A DNA stretch of 64,000 nucleotides, taken from contig JAEZPW010000313.1 of assembly GCA_023441255.1 (NCBI GenBank), positions 3,433 through 67,432 on the forward strand, given 5' to 3'. The position numbers and the translations under genes were made by a program. The notes below the pieces were generated by a model. The model was given only the letters and a program-made list of their open reading frames with translations. It ran no database searches and was not told the origin of the DNA. Shown here piece by piece: positions 9,137 through 17,986 of the stretch. Numbering within the stretch: the stretch's first letter is position 1; each line of letters begins with the position of its first letter. Source of the DNA: Acidobacteriota bacterium. GTDB taxonomy: Bacteria > Acidobacteriota > Terriglobia > Terriglobales > Acidobacteriaceae.

Positions 9137-9523
9137 ATGTGGTTCTGTACCCCGTGCTGACCTCGGATATTCCTTTGTCGTTCAGATCCACGATGAGGAG
9201 GAGCCTGGCCTTGCGCTCCAGTTGAGCTAGTACTAGCACTCTAGGCCATGATTCCGACCAGAGTGTACGGGCAGGCGACACTCACGCCTACTAGCAGATT
9301 TACAGCGATCATGGCTCGACCAATACGCAGCGAATCGCTGCCGGAATCGGCAAGCCGTGAACGTTAATGCCGTCGGCTCTGCACGCGGAGATATTGCGTC
9401 TGGTAGTTCTTCCAGTTTGCCGCAGTCGGATGTGGCCATACATTCGTTGCCGGTAATCACCGGTCCGCACGCCGGTCATGGAGTCGCTGCAGGTGTACTT
9501 GCACGACTGGAAAGGACGCACGC
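9137..9523. other. Divergent intergenic region
   Basis: 387 bp between the divergent M48 and OmpA-family genes. It contains the palindromic-motif site at 9290-9307 and a perfect 12-bp palindrome GCTAGTACTAGC at 9226-9237. I see no gene here. Confidence 0.4.
9290..9307. promoter_or_regulatory. Candidate operator (18-bp palindrome)
   Basis: ACTAGCAGATTTACAGCG has a strong left half (ACTAGCA) and ATTT centre of the recurring motif. It lies between divergent genes, 153 bp from the M48 start and 216 bp from the OmpA-family start. Confidence 0.35.
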
Positions 9524-10390
9524 ATGAAAGCAGCCGAACGCCTTGCAATTGGTTTGCTGATGTTGTTCATGGTGTCAGCTTTCGCTATGGGTCAGGACGA
9601 AACTGAAGTCAAGGGCCTGATCACTGGACGTACTGGCGACACCATGTTGGTACAGACGTCTGACGGAACAAAGCACACGATCGTTCTCACGGACGACACG
9701 AAAGTTCGCATGCCTAAGGGCTTAGGGCTAAGGCACAAAGAAGTCGCGTGGACAAACCTCATACCCGGCCTCGCGGTACACGTCAAGGGTATGGCCGATC
9801 CGCAAGGCCAGATTACCGCGTCTCAGGTGGACTTCAACAAGGATGACCTGCAGACCGCTTCGATGATTCAGGCGGGCTTGGCGCCCACGCAGCAACAAGT
9901 CGCGGAAAATCAGCAGAACATCACCCAGAACAAGCAAGCTATAGAGACGAACCGTCAGGAGATTTCACAGAATGCCCGCGAAACCGACGAACGGTTCGCT
10001 TCTCTTGCCGATTATGACGTCAAGAACCAGCTTTCCGTGTATTTCACGCCCGGAAGTAGCGACCTGTCCGACAAAGACAAAGCCGCTCTGTTGCAGTTGG
10101 CCAATCGCGCGCGACAGCTTCAGGGTTACCTGATTGAGGTAAAAGGGTTCGCGGATTCCTCGGGTGCGGCTGCGATGAATCAAACCCTGAGCAAAGATCG
10201 CGCAGAGGCCGTAATCAACCACTTGCTACAGAACTGCAAGGTTCCAGCGCGTCATGTGCTTGCCCCAGGAGCGATGGGAATCTCCAACCCTGCAGCGTCG
10301 AACGAGACCACGCAGGGCCGCGCGAACAATCGACGCGTTGAAGTGAAGGTGATGGTCAACAAGGGAATGGCTGGCCCCGCAGCAAAGTGA
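9524..10390 (+). CDS. OmpA-family protein with N-terminal beta domain
   Basis: A 288-residue exported protein. The signal peptide (LAIGLLMLFMVSAFAMGQ) precedes a small beta domain (residues ~27-110, GRTGDTMLVQTSDGTKHTIVL). A Gln/Asn-rich heptad-like linker (~122-160) follows, then a C-terminal OmpA peptidoglycan-binding domain (FTPGSSDLSDKDKAAL, GFADSSGAAAMNQTLSKDRAEAV, NNRRVEVKV). OmpA domains bind diaminopimelate in peptidoglycan, so this probably anchors something to the wall. Start ATG 9524 follows GGAAAGGA. It is flanked on both sides by minus-strand M48 genes, and a close paralogue lies at 33488. The 3' end converges on the next gene 29 bp away. Confidence 0.9.
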   Translation: MKAAERLAIGLLMLFMVSAFAMGQDETEVKGLITGRTGDTMLVQTSDGTKHTIVLTDDTKVRMPKGLGLRHKEVAWTNLIPGLAVHVKGMADPQGQITASQVDFNKDDLQTASMIQAGLAPTQQQVAENQQNITQNKQAIETNRQEISQNARETDERFASLADYDVKNQLSVYFTPGSSDLSDKDKAALLQLANRARQLQGYLIEVKGFADSSGAAAMNQTLSKDRAEAVINHLLQNCKVPARHVLAPGAMGISNPAASNETTQGRANNRRVEVKVMVNKGMAGPAAK

Positions 10391-10419
10391 GCGGCGCTCC
10401 AGGGTGAAATCACGCAACG

Positions 10420-11478
10420 CTAGGGTAAGGTAGGTGACGCATCGCGGGGGCGAAAACCGGTACTTCCGGTCTCCGCCGCAACTCTAGCCCTGATCGCATC
10501 GAATTCGCTCGTGGTTATCACGTACACATCCCGCGACGGAAATATACTCTTAATCTCCTTCTGAGCGCGGCGGATCCGTTGTTCCGTCGGGGGGTGTGTA
10601 TTCAACAGGTCGCGAATCCACGATGCGTGCTCATGATTCTCTTGCGCGCGCAGCCGCTCAAAAAAATGAACGAACTCGATCGGATCGTATCCTGCAGCGT
10701 ACATGTATTCAAGGCCAAGCAGGTCTGCCTCGCGTTCGGAGTCGCGACTGAACTTCATGAGTGCGAGTGGGTCGAGAAGGAGATCCGCTGCTCCGCCGCT
10801 GATTAGTGATAGTGGCATGATGGCGGCGTGAAAGAGTCGTTTGCGCGTTGCTTTTCTGGTCGCGTGGCGTGCCGCGGTGTGCGCAACCTCATGTGCAATG
10901 ACACCGGCCAGCTCTGCCTCACTATGCACTGCGAGCAAAAGTCCCGTATGCACATACAGAAACCCTCCCGGCAAAGTAAAGATGTTCACCTCGTCGTCGT
11001 CGACAACCTTCACGTGCATAGGAGTTTTAAGGTCAGAGTGAGCAACGAGTTGTTCTGCCAGGCGAGAAACATAATCGCTTATAATCGGGTCGTTGACCAC
11101 GCGCACCTGTGAGTCTGCTTCGTCCGCCAACTGACGTCCAATTTCGTGCTCCCGCGCAACGGAGTAAAGATTAAGACCTTTGCCAACGCCCCGTGACCCA
11201 ATGCGATTAAGGTTGTATTTGGGGGAAACTCTTAGCGAAGCCCCATGAGCGTGATGCGAGTCCTCCGTCGGCGGGGACTGAACGACAGGGCCCGTATTGG
11301 GGAAGAACTCTGGGCAACCTCTGCTTGCAGGTTGTGTTTCGACAGTAAGCCGCTTCGTGCTCTGGGCCTGTGCACTCGATCGGTGCATGAGCAGACATGC
11401 ACATGCGAGGCAAATCGCGATCAGGTATCGAACGTATGCGATCTGCCGGTGCGAGCTGGATGCCGCCATCATGCCCAT
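10420..11478 (-). CDS. M48 family metalloprotease, second copy
   Basis: An M48 protease of about 352 residues. The frame extends back to 11832, but the upstream part is Cys/Trp/Arg-rich nonsense. ATG 11478 gives a signal peptide (YLIAICLACACLLMHRSSAQAQ) and follows TTGGGA. Domains: GLNLYSVAREHEIGRQLA, NIFTLPGGFLYVHTGLL, zinc motif HEVAHTAARH, SEREADLLGLEYMYAAGYDP and NTHPPTEQRIRRAQKEI. It is clearly paralogous to the protein at 8027-9136, including the HHAHG/SRGVGKGLNLYS region before the domain. Periplasmic protein quality control is the likely role by family. Its C-terminal end converges on the OmpA-family gene. Confidence 0.9.
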   Translation of the reverse strand: MGMMAASSSHRQIAYVRYLIAICLACACLLMHRSSAQAQSTKRLTVETQPASRGCPEFFPNTGPVVQSPPTEDSHHAHGASLRVSPKYNLNRIGSRGVGKGLNLYSVAREHEIGRQLADEADSQVRVVNDPIISDYVSRLAEQLVAHSDLKTPMHVKVVDDDEVNIFTLPGGFLYVHTGLLLAVHSEAELAGVIAHEVAHTAARHATRKATRKRLFHAAIMPLSLISGGAADLLLDPLALMKFSRDSEREADLLGLEYMYAAGYDPIEFVHFFERLRAQENHEHASWIRDLLNTHPPTEQRIRRAQKEIKSIFPSRDVYVITTSEFDAIRARVAAETGSTGFRPRDASPTLP

Positions 11479-12008
11479 ACTTAAATCCCAAGTGATTGAA
11501 AGGTGGCGGTCATATTCGGTGCTTTGGTTTGTGCGAGTCCTGTTAGCAGACGAGCATGCACACCAACACTGCGCGCAAGAAGTCCAAGCCAACGTTAACC
11601 ATCTATGCCCGCGAAACCAACTGCAATAAGTGCAAGTCTGATGTCTAGAACTGGGGCCTGGAACGTCGGCGTGTGCCAGGTGTCCTGGACTTGGGCGAGG
11701 TCCGACAGCGCGGTTTTGTTTGTTCAGCTTATCCGGAGGCTGATTGGGCTGGCTGTTCCACGTCGCAAATCTGCAATCTCGAAGATCGCAAGTGCAGCAT
11801 CGTAGTTTTGCTAGTTGGGGTGATTCAGTCATCGGCTCTAGAGTTGTGTTTCGGTTTAATCCTCGTCACCTCCCGGTGCCAGAGACATAAATAGCAAACA
11901 CAGTTATTCCGGCGGTGATGAACTTCCAAGCACGTCATCCGTGGGTGCTGCAGAAACGGAACTGCGAAACAACATGCAATCTCGTTCGTGGTCGGGATCG
12001 GAGGCGAT
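11479..12008. other. Intergenic region, only weak signals
   Basis: 530 bp upstream of the glycosidase pair. It contains half-sites of the recurring motif (TTTGCTAGT at 11807-11815; GCAAATCTGC near 11765-11774). There is also a 30-codon frame at 11556-11648 with a CNKC motif that I do not regard as a gene. Confidence 0.35.
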
Positions 12009-13538
12009 ATGAGTGCGACTGCCACACTAGATGCCGCCACACCGCGGACTAAAGAGAGTGCGTGGTGTCCATACCCCAACCTATACGAAATCAACACCTG
12101 GATCTGGCTCTCTGAGCTCGCTGCCAAGTACGGCCGACGAGTTGAGTTGTCCTCGGTGCCTGCGGCCGAGTGGGACGCAATTGGTGCGTTCGGCTTTGAT
12201 GCTGTGTGGCTGATGGGGGTCTGGGAGCGAAGTCCCATTGGCGTTGCGACCGCAAATCAAAACGACTCATTGCTCCGCGATTTCAGACGCGCTTTGCCTG
12301 ACTTTCGTTCCGAGGATAACGTCGGTTCGCCATATTGCGTGCGGAATTATGTCGTGGACCACCACCTCGGAGGACCGAAGGGTCTCGCCGTGGCACGAGA
12401 AGAGCTCGCGACCCGAGGCATGAAGCTGATCCTCGACTTTGTGCCTAATCATGTGGCACCTGACCATCCATGGCTTACTGATCATCCGGAGTATTTCATT
12501 CGCGGCACTGAGGTAGATCTCCAAAGGGATCCTTCTGCCTACATGAGTCTGTGTGGGTGTGTGTGTGCATGCGGCCGGGATCCCTACTTCCCAGCGTGGC
12601 CCGATGTTCTACAACTGAACGCCTTCGCTCCGGCGCTGCGAAACGCGGTAATCGAAACGGTTCTGAACATCGCCGAACAGTGTGACGGGGTCCGCTGTGA
12701 TATGGCTATGCTGTTCTTGAATTCTGTCTTCGAGCGGACATGGGGAGAGCGCGCGGGGAGGCGTCCTGAAACTGAGTATTGGGCTGATGTTATTCCCGCC
12801 GTTAAGAGCAGGTATCCACGGTTTCTCTTTATCGCAGAGGCTTATTGGGACCTGGAATGGGAGTTGCAGCAGCTTGGGTTCGATTTCTGCTATGACAAGA
12901 AGCTCTACGACCGTCTGGAGCACGACAACACAGAGGAAGTAAGGCTTCATCTCTGTGCCGATTCGTCTTATCAGAACAAGCTACTCAGGTTCATTGAGAA
13001 CCACGACGAACCTCGGTCAGCGGCCATGTTTGCCTCCCAAGTGGTTAGGGCCCTGGCAGTGACGATCGCAACCATCCCTGGTGCAAGGTTGTTCTATGAG
13101 GGGCAATTCGAAGGACGCAAGATACGGCCGCCTGTATTTCTAGCGCGGCGGCCGGAGGAGCACGCCGACAAGGAACTCCAGAGCTTCTACGCCGAGCTTT
13201 TACAGGTGATTAGTAGGCCTGTCTTCCGCAATGGCGACTGGAAACTGTGCGAAAGATCGGGGTGGCCGGATAACAATAGCTTTCAGAGCGTACTCGCATG
13301 GACGTGGGACGCTGGTCCCGAGCGATATGTCATAGCGGTGAACCTCAGCGGTCATCGCGCACAAGCACGAATTCGACTCTCATGGGCGGATCTCCCCGGA
13401 ACACAGTTGCGGCTAAGTGACGTTCTCTCAGGTGCGACGTACGACAGACGAGGGGACGAAATGGTGTTGCCTGGGCTGTACGTAGATCTCGGTGCATGGA
13501 GCTATCACTTCTTTGAATGCTCAACTCTGCACAGCTAG
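12009..13538 (+). CDS. GH13 alpha-amylase-family glycosidase
   Basis: A 509-residue cytoplasmic glycosidase or transglycosidase of the GH13 clan, with no signal peptide. The (beta/alpha)8 motifs are ordered: LILDFVPNHVAPDHPW, DGVRCDMAM (nucleophile Asp231), LFIAEAYWD (acid/base Glu277) and FIENHDEPR (Asp333), followed by a C-terminal beta domain. Start ATG 12009 has GGAGG at 12000-12004 with a short 4-nt spacer; GTG 11988 is the alternative. A GT-dinucleotide run near 12548-12568 encodes a four-Cys cluster (CGCVCACG). Family members usually show no such cluster here. It is followed 49 bp later by a GH63-type gene, probably one operon acting on intracellular alpha-glucosides. Confidence 0.88.
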   Translation: MSATATLDAATPRTKESAWCPYPNLYEINTWIWLSELAAKYGRRVELSSVPAAEWDAIGAFGFDAVWLMGVWERSPIGVATANQNDSLLRDFRRALPDFRSEDNVGSPYCVRNYVVDHHLGGPKGLAVAREELATRGMKLILDFVPNHVAPDHPWLTDHPEYFIRGTEVDLQRDPSAYMSLCGCVCACGRDPYFPAWPDVLQLNAFAPALRNAVIETVLNIAEQCDGVRCDMAMLFLNSVFERTWGERAGRRPETEYWADVIPAVKSRYPRFLFIAEAYWDLEWELQQLGFDFCYDKKLYDRLEHDNTEEVRLHLCADSSYQNKLLRFIENHDEPRSAAMFASQVVRALAVTIATIPGARLFYEGQFEGRKIRPPVFLARRPEEHADKELQSFYAELLQVISRPVFRNGDWKLCERSGWPDNNSFQSVLAWTWDAGPERYVIAVNLSGHRAQARIRLSWADLPGTQLRLSDVLSGATYDRRGDEMVLPGLYVDLGAWSYHFFECSTLHS

Positions 13539-13587
13539 GGTTGACGAAAAAGGATCTGCACTGTCATTTCAGGTAAGGAGAGCAATC

Positions 13588-16338
13588 ATGTCGAACCAGT
13601 CATCGTCAGTCGCTTATATTGAGACCACTGAACAGAGACGGCTCAATGACGCCCGCGAGACGGGTGTCCCGTGGAAGAAGTGGGGTCCCTACCTGAGTGA
13701 AAGACAGTGGGGCACTGTTCGCGAGGACTACAGCCAAGACGGCAACGCATGGGATTACTTTAGCCACGATCAGGCACGATCGCGAGCGTACCGCTGGGGC
13801 GAAGACGGTTTGGCAGGCATCTCTGACGACAACCAGGAATTGTGCTTCGCCATTGCGCTTTGGAATGGCCGCGACCCAATCCTCAAAGAAAGGTTGTTTG
13901 GACTGACCAACAGCGAAGGCAACCACGGCGAAGATGTCAAAGAGTACTATTTCTACCTCGACAGCACGCCGACCCACTCTTACATGAAGTATCTGTATAA
14001 GTACCCACAAGCAGAGTTTCCTTACCTGGATCTAGTGCAGACGAACCGGCACCGTTCGCGGGAAGAGTTCGAGTACGAACTGCTTGACACTGGAGTATTT
14101 GCTGATGATCGATACTTCGATGTATTCGTCGAGTACGCCAAGGCCGATCCGGAAGACCTGCTGATACGAGTGACGGTGGCAAATCGAGGTCCAGAACGCG
14201 CCTCGGTTCACGTGTTGCCAACACTCTGGTTTAGAAACACCTGGTCGTGGAAAGAAGGAGCGCCAAAGCCCGTCATTGTCGATGCGGGAGTGGGCAAAAT
14301 TGTGGCATCGCACAAAGATGTTGGGCAGTACACGCTGCATTGCGACGGTGCGCCGGACCTTTTGTTTACCGACAACGAGTCGAATGTTGCGCGGCTCTGG
14401 GGGCAACCGAACCCCTCACCTTATGTGAAGGATGCTTTTCACGAATACGTCATTTCTGGAAAGTCAGAAGCTGTGAATCCTTCGAACACGGGTACCAAGG
14501 CGGCCGCGCACTACCGACTGGAGGTCCCTGCTGGCGAAACCAAGGTTGTGCGACTCAGATTGAGTTCGAAACCTCCTGCCAAACCGTTTGGCCGATTTGA
14601 TGAGACTGTTGCCGCACGTCTCGCTGATGCTGACGAGTTCTATGACAGGATTACTCCGCGCTCCCTGACCCAGGATGAACGCCGGGTCCATCGGCAGGCC
14701 CTTGCCGGTATGCTCTGGACGAAACAGTTCTACTACTTCGACCTGGACAGATGGCTTGCTGAACGCAACGCCCACCCCATGGCGGACACCGTCCACCGGA
14801 ATTCACGAAACACAGAGTGGTTCCACATGCTGAACCGCGAAATCATTTCCATGCCAGACAAATGGGAGTATCCGTGGTACGCCGCTTGGGACTTGGCGTT
14901 TCACACACTGGCCCTCTCCTTGGTGGATTTTGACTTTGCAAAGGAACAGCTCCTGCTGATGCTTCGCACCCTCTACGCACATCCCAACGGTCAGATTCCA
15001 GCGTACGAGTGGAACTTCAGCGACGTTAATCCGCCGGTGCACGCGTGGGCGACCCTATTCTTGTACAACATCGAAAAGGAATTGGGTCGAGCCGACATAA
15101 AGTTCCTTGAACGGTCCTTCCAGGGCTTGGTCCAGAACTTCAACTGGTGGGTCAACCGGAAAGATCCCGAAGGTAAGAACGTCTTCGCAGGTGGATTCTT
15201 GGGTCTGGACAATATCGGCGTGTTTGATCGAAGCGCGACACTTCCGACGGGTGGCCATCTTGATCAAGCTGACGGCACAGCCTGGATGGCGTTTTATTGC
15301 CAGAACATGCTTGAGATCGCGCTCATTCTCATGGACTACGACTCAGTGTATGAGGAGGTTGCTTTTCGTTTTGCCGAGCATTTTGTCTGGATTGCATACG
15401 CCATGGATCGCATCGGGGACAACCACGACGAGATGTGGGATGCAGAGGACGGCTTCTTCTACGATCTGCTGCATTTCCCCAACGGCGAGGCTATGCGTCT
15501 GAAGATCAGGTCTATGGTAGGACTCCTGCCGCTCTGCGCTTCTACAGTGTTCGAACCGGGCGCTCGGGAGCGCCACCCTCGTCTTTCCAAACTACTTGAC
15601 ATCTTCAGGGAGCGCCATCCTGAACTGCTGAAGCACATCGCTCCCGCGGACGACGATTTCGTTGGTTATGGCGGGCGTCGACTGCTCGCCGTGTGCAATA
15701 AAGAAAAAATCACGCGTATCCTTCGCTACATGCTGGACGAGAATGAGTTCTTCGGCCCCTACGGCATACGATCGCTGTCGCGTTACCACCTTGAGCATCC
15801 GTTTGTCTTTCACTACGGCGGCCAGGAATTCAAAGTTCAGTACTTGCCGGCAGAGTCGAACACGGGAATGTTTGGCGGCAACTCCAACTGGCGTGGCCCC
15901 GTCTGGATGCCAGTCAATGGACTAATCCTTCGCGGACTGCTGAACCTGTATCAGTTCTACGGGGATGGGTTCAAAGTCGAATGCCCCACGGGTTCGGGCA
16001 AGCTCCTCACTCTGTTCGAGGTTGCTCAAGAGATCGCCAGCAGATTGTCGAACATCTTTCTAGCCGGTGCGAATGGCCGGCGCCCTGTTTATGGCGGCAC
16101 GACCAAATTCCAGGAAGATCCCCATTGGAAAGATTGCGTCTTGTTTTACGAATACTTCCACGGCGACAACGGTGCCGGTCTCGGGGCAAGCCACCAGACC
16201 GGATGGACAGGTTGCATCGCGCGTGTTCTAGATTTGTTCGGGCGCGTTGATTCCGCACAAGCTTTGCAGTTTGGCAAAGGTCAGCTCGCAGCCCGCATAA
16301 CACGTGAGCAGGTCGCGGGTGTCGCGAAGGCCGGATAG
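13588..16338 (+). CDS. GH63-type glucosidase (MGH1-like)
   Basis: A 916-residue protein without a signal peptide, resembling bacterial GH63 / MGH1-like glucosidases with an (alpha/alpha)6 barrel. Recognisable blocks are WKKWGPYLSERQWGTVREDY near the N-terminus, EYPWYAAWDLAFHTLAL mid-protein, AYEWNFSDVNPPVHAWA, and a C-terminal NWRGPVWMPVNGLILRGL and GASHQTGWTGCIARVLD. Start ATG 13588 follows AAGGAGAG at 8 nt; the longer frame from 13492 overlaps the GH13 gene. The substrate cannot be fixed from sequence. Relatives act on alpha-glucosides, glucosylglycerate or trehalose-like compounds, and pairing with GH13 suggests storage or compatible-solute sugar turnover. Confidence 0.85.
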   Translation: MSNQSSSVAYIETTEQRRLNDARETGVPWKKWGPYLSERQWGTVREDYSQDGNAWDYFSHDQARSRAYRWGEDGLAGISDDNQELCFAIALWNGRDPILKERLFGLTNSEGNHGEDVKEYYFYLDSTPTHSYMKYLYKYPQAEFPYLDLVQTNRHRSREEFEYELLDTGVFADDRYFDVFVEYAKADPEDLLIRVTVANRGPERASVHVLPTLWFRNTWSWKEGAPKPVIVDAGVGKIVASHKDVGQYTLHCDGAPDLLFTDNESNVARLWGQPNPSPYVKDAFHEYVISGKSEAVNPSNTGTKAAAHYRLEVPAGETKVVRLRLSSKPPAKPFGRFDETVAARLADADEFYDRITPRSLTQDERRVHRQALAGMLWTKQFYYFDLDRWLAERNAHPMADTVHRNSRNTEWFHMLNREIISMPDKWEYPWYAAWDLAFHTLALSLVDFDFAKEQLLLMLRTLYAHPNGQIPAYEWNFSDVNPPVHAWATLFLYNIEKELGRADIKFLERSFQGLVQNFNWWVNRKDPEGKNVFAGGFLGLDNIGVFDRSATLPTGGHLDQADGTAWMAFYCQNMLEIALILMDYDSVYEEVAFRFAEHFVWIAYAMDRIGDNHDEMWDAEDGFFYDLLHFPNGEAMRLKIRSMVGLLPLCASTVFEPGARERHPRLSKLLDIFRERHPELLKHIAPADDDFVGYGGRRLLAVCNKEKITRILRYMLDENEFFGPYGIRSLSRYHLEHPFVFHYGGQEFKVQYLPAESNTGMFGGNSNWRGPVWMPVNGLILRGLLNLYQFYGDGFKVECPTGSGKLLTLFEVAQEIASRLSNIFLAGANGRRPVYGGTTKFQEDPHWKDCVLFYEYFHGDNGAGLGASHQTGWTGCIARVLDLFGRVDSAQALQFGKGQLAARITREQVAGVAKAG

Positions 16339-16789
16339 CAGCACTGAAGCCCCGAAGCTTAGCGCAGGCTGGAGTTCCTGTCATCGTAGTCGGCCTCTAT
16401 TCACCTCGGGGTGCAACTGAAGCTCACCACCTTAAAGGTGCCGTGTTCCAAGGCGGCTCGGGTCAGGCGTGCAGGTTTCGCTGCCCGTGCCGCTCGTCCT
16501 AGCCCTAGGGGCTGCACGGCGACGGTGAGCCTTTCTCGCGTGTCGCCGTTTCAGAAACGTCGTGAAATGGTATGAGCCGGGAACAAAGTACCGACAACTG
16601 TGTTTTCTTACCTTTCTGGTACGTCATCGCCTATGAGCAATTAAGCAGTTTGCCCTAGTGGCTGAAGTCGAGCGCTGTCTTAATCTACGGCCATGGGGCG
16701 ATGTCGCAGGATGTCCGGCTTACGGGACAAACCAAGCCCGATGCGACGCATCGCACTAGCAACTTTAATAGCTTGGATTACAAAAAGGT
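16339..16789. other. Intergenic region with hairpins
   Basis: 451 bp. It contains an 8-bp hairpin ACGGCGAC / GTCGCCGT (16516-16523 with 16542-16549) followed by only TT, a possible weak terminator for the glucosidase. A small CACCTTAAAGGTG palindrome lies earlier. ACTAGCAACTTTAATAGC at 16755-16772 is a weaker copy of the recurring motif, 17 bp before the next gene. Confidence 0.35.
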
Positions 16790-17188
16790 TTGACTAGGTT
16801 CGCGTTGTATCTCTTGTGCTTTGCCGTGGTGTGCCCTGCAGCGTTTGCGGGATCACCGAAATCCGTAGTCGTGAACGGAACGAAGTGGACAATCGTTTAT
16901 CACAAGGACATCATCGTTCGGAACCAGCCCTACGACGGCTACACGTCATGTGACGAGCACGTCATCCGAATCGCGGACGATATAGGCCGTTGCTTTGAGG
17001 CCGTAACCCTGTTTCACGAACTCGAGCACGCATCCGTGTGCGATCAAGGCTTCGAGTTGCAGAGCATGACAGGGCATGACGCCATTGACCGTTTGGCCTT
17101 TGGCATGTCGAAGATCATTGCAGACAATCCGAAGTTGCGTCAGTACTTCGGTCAAGCCCGCAACTGCTCTTGGAATGCGGCAGAATGA
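16790..17188 (+). CDS. Small secreted HExxH protein
   Basis: A 132-residue exported protein of unknown family. The TTG start at 16790 gives a convincing signal peptide (RFALYLLCFAVVCPAAFAG), although AAAAGG sits only 1 nt before it. TTG at 16805 would give better spacing but a shorter signal. The mature part has LFHELEHASVCDQG near residues 83-97, an HExxH zinc-protease-like signature, and three Cys that could form disulfides. No third zinc ligand is obvious. It could be a minimal metalloprotease or a binding protein. The gene converges on the minus-strand gene at 17293, with a strong hairpin between them. Confidence 0.6.
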   Translation: MTRFALYLLCFAVVCPAAFAGSPKSVVVNGTKWTIVYHKDIIVRNQPYDGYTSCDEHVIRIADDIGRCFEAVTLFHELEHASVCDQGFELQSMTGHDAIDRLAFGMSKIIADNPKLRQYFGQARNCSWNAAE

Positions 17189-17212
17189 TGTCGTGCAGTT
17201 CGATTGTAGAAA

Positions 17213-17242
17213 GGAAGACCTCGCGACAGTCGGAGGTCTTCC
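17213..17242. terminator. Bidirectional terminator-like hairpin
   Basis: Perfect 10-bp stem GGAAGACCTC / GAGGTCTTCC with a 10-nt loop, between two convergent genes. On the minus strand it is followed by TTTCTA and on the plus strand by TGGTT, so the U-runs are weak. Confidence 0.55.
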
Positions 17243-17292
17243 TGGTTGATCCATCATTCACGCGTGAGCGACTGGCTTGGTTGTGGTGCAAG

Positions 17293-17850
17293 CTACTGTC
17301 GGAAGTAGCGCGTCCGCCACACCCCAATACCGAGGCTGGTGAAGCCAAGCAACCCTAAAAGAGGGAGTGGAGAGGCTGTTTGTGGCATACGATTGTGCCC
17401 GCTGTTCGATGCGGTTGAGCTGCCGGCCTGTTCCGTACCGGTACTGCCCGCCTGTTCAGAGCCCGCAGTATTGGTTGATCCCGCAGCCGGAGCCGCACCG
17501 GTTTGGTCTTGGCTGGTAGCCTCGTCGCCAGTTGAACCGGTAACGGCGTGTTTAGCGGCACCCATCGCGCCACCTACGCCTTCTTTTGTCTTCTCATACC
17601 CCGTCTCGGCACCCTTCTTCACGGTATCGGCGGCTGATGAAGCCGCATGCCCGGCGCTTGATGCCGCGTGTTTTGCGCCGCTCTCGACGCTAGAACCAGT
17701 TTGTTGTGCCTGGTCGGCAGCACTGGAGCCAGCATTCTGTGTCTGACTCGCAGCCGTCGACGCCGGATCTTGTGTCTGGCTTTCAGGCGCTTGCGCTAGT
17801 GCTATCCCGACGAACAGCAGCAGCACCGTTGTAACAGCTAGCTTGTACAT
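17293..17850 (-). CDS. Secreted Ala/Gln-rich helical protein with LPxTG-like C-terminus
   Basis: A 185-residue exported protein. The signal peptide (LAVTTVLLLFVGIALAQ) is followed by Ala/Ser/Gln/Thr-rich sequence. A short amphipathic LEA-like helix (HAASSADTVKKGAETGYEK, residues ~68-95) sits in the middle. The C-terminus is tripartite: MPQTASPLPL, a hydrophobic LLGLLGFTSLGIGVW segment and a basic RTRYFRQ end, which is the layout of sortase or exosortase-type sorting signals. No sortase is in the window. In a Gram-negative this may simply be a C-terminal membrane anchor. A palindromic-motif site lies 74 bp upstream of the start. Function unknown; desiccation or envelope stress is a guess. Confidence 0.7.
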   Translation of the reverse strand: MYKLAVTTVLLLFVGIALAQAPESQTQDPASTAASQTQNAGSSAADQAQQTGSSVESGAKHAASSAGHAASSAADTVKKGAETGYEKTKEGVGGAMGAAKHAVTGSTGDEATSQDQTGAAPAAGSTNTAGSEQAGSTGTEQAGSSTASNSGHNRMPQTASPLPLLGLLGFTSLGIGVWRTRYFRQ

Positions 17851-17924
17851 CGTCGACCCCTTCTCTGGATGATCCTGGACGAAAGGCGTTGGTGGCTTTT
17901 ATCACTCCGTCACAGCGGAACTCA

Positions 17925-17942
17925 ACTGCCAGATTTAGCAGT
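17925..17942. promoter_or_regulatory. Candidate operator (18-bp palindrome)
   Basis: ACTGCCAGATTTAGCAGT has symmetric ACTGC / GCAGT ends. It lies 74 bp upstream of the minus-strand gene starting at 17850 and is a good copy of the recurring intergenic motif. Confidence 0.45.
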
Positions 17943-17986
17943 GGTTCTTTTGAGCGTCAGGAGTTCACATCCTGAATGGCCCCTTC

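Noticed and set aside
11556..11648. 30-codon frame with a CNKC motif, and an open frame continuing after TAG
   Set aside because: No proper ribosome site. The extension is interrupted by TAG, not TGA, and the composition is not coding-like.
16516..16549. Terminator after the GH63-type gene
   Set aside because: The 8-bp stem is real, but the loop is 18 nt and only TT follows, so I list it only as an intergenic hairpin.
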